This document shows, one piece after another, positions 56,801 to 64,000 of a stretch of DNA of 64,000 bases. The stretch comes from Chaetomium olivaceum (taxonomy: Eukaryota > Ascomycota > Sordariomycetes > Sordariales > Chaetomiaceae). Within the stretch, counting starts at the first letter, position 1; every line of letters starts with the position of its first letter. Below the pieces are notes generated by a model that was not told where the DNA came from, ran no database searches, and saw only the letters and a list, made by a program, of their open reading frames with translations. Location of the stretch: contig JAYWVB010000032.1 in the NCBI GenBank assembly GCA_039881045.1, positions 248,001 to 312,000 of the forward strand. Reading direction: 5' to 3'. Both the position numbers and the translations under genes were made by a program.

Positions 56801-59800
56801 TCAGCCCTCCTCCGGCACTCTCGGGACGGGCCCTCCGCGGCCCTCGGTTTTACAAAGCCAAAAAAAAACTTTCTGACGGGTGGCATTGGTGTGGGCTTGT
56901 GGCCAAAGAGCTCATGCTTTTTCTGGGTCCCTGTCCTGATCCATCGATGGGATTTGGGCGCGCCCAACCTCGTGTCAGATGTGGCCCAGCCTTGACACCC
57001 CCGAGGTTACATCGAGACTCCAGTTCGGTGGCGGCGGAAAGAAATTTCTGCTCCTCGATCGAGGCCTGGCTGACCTAGTGCATCGTCGAGATGACCCGAG
57101 CCGTGTTGGGGGGTTACTTTCGTCGCCCAGACTGACATTTGCTCTTAAAATTATGCCATCATCATGACCCTTTTATCAACAGCCACATATCTGCTAATTT
57201 ACCTGGTAAGGAAAGAATACCCGGGAATGTCATTCAACCCCCCATTCACACTTCTGGGGGGGTTCCCAGCTGTGAGCCCCCCATGTCGTCACTGTGATAG
57301 AACGTGATTGTTACCGAATTCGGATACAAAAGGCATGTCCATTCACCAAGGTATAGGGGTTGCGTCTCAGAGGTAATCAACATGCCAAACTTTGGGGGAC
57401 ATCTTTGATGGTGGCTACCATCAAGCCTTTGTGATCAAGACTTTTTTCAATTCCCCTGTCCCCGGGCCGAGGAAGTCAGATAGGTAGGACCATATCGATT
57501 GGGCGGAGCGAGCGAAGGGCATAGATGGTCAAAAAGATGTTCCTTGGTTGACGATTTCCCCTCATCTCACAATGGCGTGTTTACCTACCGTATTTATTTT
57601 GCATGTCATAATTAAAAGACGGTCAAATTCGATCAGGAAATGATGACCGAATCTCCCTGATCACCCAACGCTGAACAGCTTCATAGTTTCCACTGTGCCT
57701 GTGTGGGCACAAACAACATCCCCGATAATCGTTCCACCTCCAAGAACCAGGCTCAACAACTATAGACACATAATCCCATATATTACGAGACTATTGAAAC
57801 ATCGATCTCAAAGATCGGACTAGAGAGCAACAGTTTTGAGATATTTGTTGGCTCTTGTTACAGAATGGAGGTATCTATCATGATTTCAAGCAACGCTATT
57901 ACTACCGCATTAATCCTCCCTATTCCAGTCACTGCTCCTCCTACCTGTTTTGTTATGATGTACGAGAATGCATATCGGTACACATTGGAAAAACAGTGTG
58001 AAGGGTTAAAGCTGGAAGCCAATCCTCTTTCGAATATAGAAAAAGACTAGCTTCTTTGGTTGGCAAGAATGTACCCTCCGGTAGTGTTGCTGTTCTTGAG
58101 GCTTAACGTCCGGGCGATGCCCAAGAGGCGGGCCTTTAGCGAAGGTTTACGAGCTTACTTGGCTCGTGGGAACGCGCCGAGCTATTATGTCCTCGGTGTA
58201 GAAAAGCATTGCCCATCCGGGAAATCGAGCGCAGGCGCAGTTCGATAGGGTAAAAGGCACATAGCAAAAGCCACTCCCACTAACTCCTTTTGAGGATTGG
58301 ACCTGTATATCCAACCCTGTGCATATCCCCATATCCGTCCTGATTCCTGCCAAACTTTGCCCGTAATTTCTCACAGTGCTTCTAGATCCGGGGGTTGATT
58401 GGAAAGCTCTAACCACAAGGTGGTCATACTAAAGAACACGACAACACGAGCATCGCCGCCGTAGTGTTAGTGGTTGGCCCGGTTGGGGCCACCTTATCCG
58501 CGAGCGGTCGGATGGTAGCCTCCTAAGCTCTGCAGGAGGCTACCGGCCCCGGGGGCTTGCCTTTCGCGCGCGCAAGGTGCAGGGCACTCTCCGACTACGA
58601 AGCAAGCTACGAAAGTGAGTTCTTGATCATTCAAATACAGATTCCTTGAGGGAAGCGGCGACGTGTGTCAGTCAGATTTCGTATAATTCAAAAGAGAGGT
58701 GTTGCCTCGCAGCTCGAGTAGAACGAGAATGAGCTGCACAGCACCTCATCGTCAGGCTGAGCACTGGTACCGGGGTATCTGAAAGACAAGCAATACGAGT
58801 ACTTCACAAGCCGGAGCCCCAAAGACCAGCCGCACCCGAAACCTGAAATATATTGGCCGCATGATGTCAAATAGTATTGGACTAAGGCCAAGCATCATGT
58901 CTCGAGATAATCGCTGTTAGAGGATGACTTGACTGCCTTGGGTTCATTCGGCTTTATTACTAGGTCGTTTCCAAGAGGTCTATTAAGCGGCAATTCAGTC
59001 GTCCCAATCTGTTTGTGAGGAATAGCATAGTGAGAGCGGATGGAGCGGCCGTCATCGTGGACCTATTTCAAGATCCCCATGATGTCTAGACTTCCGGAAA
59101 TACTGAACTAGTATCTTGTTAGGATGGAATGGATCTTGCGCCTGTTACGTTCGTTTATGGTTCTTCTAACATGATGTTCAACTTGTCTAACACCTACGCG
59201 ATCGTGGAAATAAAAGCTGGGTCAAAGTGGCTAAAGGCGTATGCTTTTCCTGTGGCAGAACTTCAAGTCCGGAATCTGCCTATTGGCTTTTATTTGCCTC
59301 GCCACTAACCTATCCATTGGCCCTTCTCAGTCATTAAGTGGTCTAAACAAAGCTCGCCCTCCATTGCTTACATGTATCGCCCCGTTCAATATGGGGAAAG
59401 CCTTGCTCCGTTACCCAAATTTCACAGCCGCTAGAGGTTGTGTGGGGCTCGGTGACGCCTATGGGGGAGCAGTTGAATGGCTGATAGTCCGGATCGAGGG
59501 ACCATGTAGCATGTTTGTTTTTCAACCGATTAACTTCCCACCGCGCCTGGCGCTACACCCTGTCCTCGTGGTTTGGATAAAACAACAGTGTTCAGCGCTT
59601 CTCCATCATTACCCACCCAGGCGGGGCTGGGCCGTTATCTTTCTGCAACGTGACCTCCAACTTGTGGAACAGGAATAATCCAGGTAGGAGAGAATCCTTC
59701 TCTATATAAGGTACTTTTAAGATTTTGGCGGTAATACTGGCGAGAATCCATCCCTTAGGTCCCAGCCCGTAATCGCATCGTGCCAGAGGCTGTACCAACA

Positions 59801-60795
59801 ACGGGCTCTTGATTAACGAAACTGGACCCATGGTTATAATCGTACACTGTAGAGGACTGGACCAGCTCGGCATTGGGTCGTGTGAGAAAAGCCATATCCT
59901 TTCGTTAATGTTGGTTATTTCCCCCAAATCTTTCCCCGCTTCGGACTCCAGTGCTCGGACAGAGCTTGGAGATTCCCCACCAACCCAAGAATCGAAACAT
60001 CATTGTTATGTCTCCTTCCGTTCAGTGATTATGTAGTGAGGGTCACCTTGTAGGTGCGATATCGAGGTTAAGTGTCCCTTAAGCTAACCTAATCTAAAGA
60101 GTTACAGAATCCTTCACTAGGTACAGAGGTATTGCACATGCACCGTACCGTGTTTCTGTCTATAGGTAGGTAGACAGGTAGCCACCACTTGCTTTTGTAA
60201 CCGAGGGAGCTTCGGTTTTGTCTCTGTTCGTCAACGACGATCGGGAAGCTGGCGGTGAGCCAGCGGGGCTCCGAGGTGGGTTCGGCCGTTGAAGAAAGTC
60301 GTTGCATGGTTGCATTGGACCCGGGGGGTCTTGTCTCCACGTGGAGAGCGAAAGGGACACGATTAGGTAGGTATGTATGTACACAGTATACACATACGTT
60401 GTTGTCGTGGTCGTCCCAAGGGTGATGAAAACTCTTGTTGCGTATGCTGATTCTGTTGCTCTTTGTGCATACCTATATACATCAACGACAATGGAATTGA
60501 GATGAAGGAGTCATCGTCCGAGACATCGGCACTATCCACCATTTGCCGCCCAAAAGCCATGCCAAGACCTCCACTGATGATAACGGCAGTTGTGACAACG
60601 TGGCTCGCTGCAGCGCCAAGCACGTCGGCAGGGACAGGCCCAGGGGGGGAAGGGACGTGGGGGGCATGGCTGGGAGATCCTTCAGCTGGCTGGGCGTTGT
60701 ATGAGAAATTTCCAGCGGAAATCATGAGACAGGCAAGATGCCAGACCCAGAGGAGCTGAGGTTGTGCAACTATCTTCAGTGGAAGGAAAATACAG
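53802..60795. other. Seven-kilobase region without recognisable genes
   Basis: No ORF shows a known domain, plausible splicing partners or a signal peptide. Items seen: an A-rich run at about 55361-55400, a palindrome GTACCTAGGTAC at 54619-54630, a perfect hairpin at 58515-58545 (separate entry), and TAGG-rich runs at 57481, 60162 and 60364. The longest frame, 59241-59678 (+), is not recognisable. Gene content may include lncRNA or degenerate repeats I cannot identify. Confidence 0.5.
58515..58545. repeat. Perfect 11-base-stem hairpin
   Basis: GGTAGCCTCCT at 58515-58525 and AGGAGGCTACC at 58535-58545 form a perfect inverted repeat with a 9-base loop. It lies in a GC-rich stretch of a gene-free region. 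It could be a structured RNA element or a transposon-derived palindrome; no T-tract follows it. Confidence 0.6.
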
Positions 60796-62875
60796 TCAAT
60801 AGGTAAGGAGTACAATGTAAGGTATCAAGTCGATATGTACAAGAATCGGTGTCCGGATCATCCGGATCTGGCAAGCCTTTTCGACCTCAAACTCAGCACC
60901 CAATCCTTGTCGGATGATCGCCATGTTTCGTGTTGTGCGGCCCGCCATGCGCCTCTCTCCCACTAGCTTGACCGCTCTTCGTTTCTGCTTGAGACGCGCA
61001 CACCAAAATTCGTCAATCAACCAAAGACCCTAGCACAGATTAGCTCGGTTCCAGCTCCAGCCACGTAAACGTTTGTTTTCGAAATGTGCTTACAGCGTTG
61101 CGGATGTGAGCCGCCTGAGCGGGATTTACAAGCGAAAAATCGAACCGTCTCAACAGCTAGGTAATGCCCAACTCGTCAGCCACTAGATCGCTCGAAGTCG
61201 ATAGATGTTCACTCATCAAACATACCTCAACGAAAATCTTGTTGAATTCCATCCAGGCCACACCTTTCCCAGGACACTGGAACTTCCCGTAGTGGAAGAT
61301 CAAGTCCACCGTACTATTCATCCGGGCGAGTTGCTCCCCCTCGGCCTCCAACCATCGTTCCGGTCGGTAAATCTCAGCGTCTGGGCCGTAAATCCTTTTA
61401 GACCGGTGGATCGCCATTACATTAGAGCCAAGTTGCGTGCCGCCGGGAATGAACTTTCCGTCTATTGTATCTCCCTCCGGAGGTACTTGCTTGAACAAGG
61501 CACCAGCGGCGGGAGGCATCATCCGCAGGCCTTCCTTGATGACGGCTTGGAGATAGGGTAGCTGCCGGCCTTCGGCGTCCTTGACGGGTGACGATATCTT
61601 CGCCGTAGCAATGGCTTCGTCGATTTCAGCTTGCAGCTTTTGGTAGACGCGCGGGTTGCTGAGGATGTACAAGGTGACGGCCCGGATGGTCGAAGCCGAG
61701 GTATCGCTGCCGGCAACGATTTGGACCAGCGTTTCGGCAGCAGCCTCTTCTTCGTTTAAGCCATGGCGAATGAAGGATGCGAGCATGTCGTGATGGTCAG
61801 GAGCATCGGGCTTGAAGCGAGCGGCGGTCACGCTGTTCGCAATTCTGTTCCGACCGAGTAAATATTAGCGCCAATCCACAATAGCATCCTCGCCGACAAG
61901 GGAATGACTCTCAACTTACCCAATCAACGCGCCGAACCCGATCTTGTCGGTCTCTTTTGGCAAAAGTGTGCGAAGAAAGCGTGACTGTAAAAGCTTTGCT
62001 AACCAAGGGTATGTTGAAATCACCATCATGGCGGGGACAGACGTCATGGTGATTTTGATATAATCAAAAACGTCGGCATCCTGCTCGAGGAACCCCATGG
62101 GCTGGCCCCATGCGAGGTCCCCGATGACGTCCAAAGTAAAGTATTGTGCCTTGACACCCCAATCCATTGGGCGATACTCGTGTTTTGTTGACAGGTACTT
62201 GGTCTCGATGAGCTCGACTAGCTTTGCAATCTGGGTCTCTATGCTGCCCTCCATGGACAGATTTTCCTTCCCCGAGTACTAGTCCCACATCGTCAGCCCC
62301 TGGTGGTGTCTGGAGCCTAGTGAAGTGAAACTTACACCGGGAAGTATTTTTGCGCGGAGCGCGTTATGGGCATGGTCGTCTCGCACGGTCAACACATTGT
62401 CCCTGCTCGGGTCAACACGAAATGCCTCGTACCCTATTCTCTATCAAAACTTATTGCGCGCGAGAGGGGGTTTTAATGTACGTGAGATGGTTTGCCAAGT
62501 TACTTACAAGGACCTCGAGTGTAGGGAGACCGGGCGGCCATCATCCTTCTCAAGATATCAGGGTCATCAGTGATGAGCTCGTTAGGGCCGACGCGCACGA
62601 GTGACCCTATCAAACGAATTCGTCAGAGCAACATCCAGAGAAACACAGATACGGATTCCCGCGGTTAAGGCCAGTGACGACTCACCATATCGTCTGCCCA
62701 GCTCCTCGTATGATGTCGGTAGCCGGAGCAGGATGGCTTCCCGAAACACCCAGAGCTTGGAGAAGCCGGCGGTGAAAGGTCCCGGAATGTGAGATAGACG
62801 CCGCCATTGCCAAATTACATGTAGCACATAAGCGGCCACTAAGCCGCCAAGCAGGATTGCTATGCTCAGTGCCAT
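60796..62875 (-). CDS. Cytochrome P450 monooxygenase, seven exons
   Basis: Membrane-anchored haem monooxygenase of the ER; substrate unknown. Exons 62875-62686, 62606-62508, 62433-62336, 62278-61920, 61844-61226, 61156-61094 and 61029-60796 (1662 bases, 553 residues); all introns GT-AG, 57-79 bases. N-terminal anchor LLGGLVAAYVLHVIW, Pro hinge HIPGPF, LVRVGPNELITDDPDILRRM, I-helix AGSDTSAST, ExxR in IKEGLRMMPP, PERW in YRPERW, and haem loop FHYGKFQCPGKG with the Cys ligand. The style (YTRGPWYEAFRVDPSRDNVL, AGSDTSAS) resembles pisatin-demethylase/CYP57-like and related fungal P450s. The last exon runs about 55 residues beyond the usual end after GLWLIDEFW and is basic, then hydrophobic (HIDLIPYIVLLTY), suggesting loss of the original stop. 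Transcription is away from the window's right edge. Confidence 0.92.
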
Positions 62876-64000
62876 TGCGAAGGTTGATTAGCGCCAATAG
62901 CCCGGTTTTGGGGTGTAGAAAAGTCAGTCAGCCCGGTGCCACAGATACAACAGAAGTCACAACGGATCGGATATTCACTTAGTTTTATAGCGCGGGCCCT
63001 CGGGGCCCGCTGGACCCCGCGCATAACGACTTGAAACCAACAGTCGACGCAGTTACCTACGCTTGCCAGATTTGGCTCGACTCCTCCATTATGACCCGCT
63101 TGCATTGCCCTACTGCACGAGAAGAATAAACAGGGGTGTCGACATGTCTTCGTCTGTGAGGACGGGACCAGCTCGCTGCCACTAGTCCCGGCCCCGCTTG
63201 CCGATCCAGGTTTCTTTGGTGGTATTGCATGGGCCTTCGCAGGATTGAACCGAGACCCTGCTCTCCCCCCCACTCCACGGAAGTGCTTATTGCGTCCTTG
63301 CCCATCGGGCCCGTCAAGCAATGTTTCCTGCAAGGCGCAGCTTATCCTCATCTCCACCCGGCCGCTTAGCTTTGTTGGTGTTCACGTCCATAACTGGTGG
63401 CAATATTGTTGGTGGAGCTAGCTTTGATGGCGAGGCTCGGGATGATGTGCTTGCTCCTGAGGTAGGTGGCTGTTTATACTGCATCTGTGGATGACCCTTT
63501 TAACCAGTTGTTTCTCGTGGTACCAGGTAAGGTAATGTACCTACCTACCTAGGCAGCCTACCAAGATAAAAGACGGAGCGATGCAAACCCGGGCCCGAGC
63601 CTCGTGCGGGTCGTCTATCCGTACCAAGACAAAAGCCGGTCGTTTCAATATGAGGTAGGATAAGTACGCGATGACTACCTGCTTAAGGAAGCCTCATGCG
63701 AGGTGTGTCCAAACTGCGATACCAAACTTTGAAACACCAAGATCGTTCCGAAGGAGTGAATAGAAGCAAAGGAGAAACAACAGACAGAGTTTCCAATCTT
63801 CATGGCCGTGTCTGACAGGCCGAAACAACCTTACACTCACCGGACTATCCGTCCAGAGCAACATAAAATGAATGAATCCCAACCTCGAAACCCTCCTGCC
63901 CTTACCGACAGGCTCTTCCATCACCCTTACTGTCCCGGTCATCTCTTATACCTCTCCTTCAACCAGCGGTTTCATGATGGGAGACCCAAATCCGAATCGC
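62876..64000. other. Right flank, no gene seen
   Basis: Promoter side of the P450 gene. It contains a CCTACCTACCTAGG run at 63540-63553. No supported coding region reaches the window end. Confidence 0.5.

Noticed and set aside
59241..59678. 145-codon plus-strand ORF in the gene-poor region
   Set aside because: No family resemblance, no signal peptide with a coherent mature region and no splice partners; overlapping frames are equally open.
63236..63275. GGTTCAATCC-like B-box on the minus strand, possible tRNA
   Set aside because: No matching A-box, no foldable acceptor or anticodon arm around it.
1..64000. CRISPR arrays, bacterial operons, riboswitches, rRNA
   Set aside because: Spliced eukaryotic genes throughout; no regularly spaced direct repeats and no rRNA-like sequence seen.

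Overview
The window looks like nuclear DNA of a filamentous ascomycete, most likely a Sordariomycete (Sordariales-like). This is inferred, not seen directly. The evidence is: many short introns of 45-90 bases with GT-AG ends and CTRAY-like branch sites; genes on both strands with no operon logic; and families typical of Pezizomycotina (HET domain, 2EXR, FTA2-like kinase fold, siderophore acyltransferase, Fot1/pogo and Crypton transposons). I rebuilt gene structures by hand from splice sites and frame continuity. Wherever exons are listed, the summed lengths were checked for divisibility by three.

Layout. 1-16 kb is a repeat-rich, gene-poor accessory region. It holds a complete but broken Fot1/pogo transposon (1870-3694), a frameshifted MFS transporter (4364-6025), and three solo LTRs with exact target-site duplications (7596-7982, 8918-9404, 14565-14957). 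Between the LTRs lie a lone chromodomain ORF, a small secreted protein and a BNR/sialidase-like protein. 16.7-21 kb carries a secreted, probably GPI-anchored, infection-structure-type protein (frameshifted), an FTA2-like kinase-fold protein and a SidF/SidL-type siderophore acyltransferase (frameshifted). 21.8-24.5 kb is a Crypton DNA transposon encoding a tyrosine recombinase with a GCR1_C domain. 25.6-53.8 kb is the gene-dense core: mitochondrial calcium uniporter, acidic 2EXR protein, short-chain dehydrogenase (frameshifted), an unknown protein (frameshifted), sugar transporter, PNKP-type DNA-end repair enzyme, concentrative nucleoside transporter, IlvD/Edd dehydratase (frameshifted), hemerythrin-like protein, HET-domain protein, GH43 arabinanase and a low-complexity unknown protein. 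53.8-60.8 kb has no recognisable gene. A seven-exon cytochrome P450 lies at 60.8-62.9 kb.

The strongest signals for follow-up are the Crypton with a TGA in its N-terminal reading frame, the solo-LTR set with perfect target duplications, the TIR-intact but coding-dead Fot1-like element, a GC-AG intron in the PNKP gene, and single frameshifts in at least six otherwise well-conserved genes. The last pattern suggests either uncorrected indels in the assembly or real local gene decay.

There is no biosynthetic cluster, CRISPR array, rRNA or tRNA gene that I can support. The genes appear to act independently: nutrient uptake and polymer use (GH43, sugar and nucleoside transporters, IlvD/Edd, siderophore enzyme), mitochondrial calcium uptake, DNA repair and self/non-self recognition.
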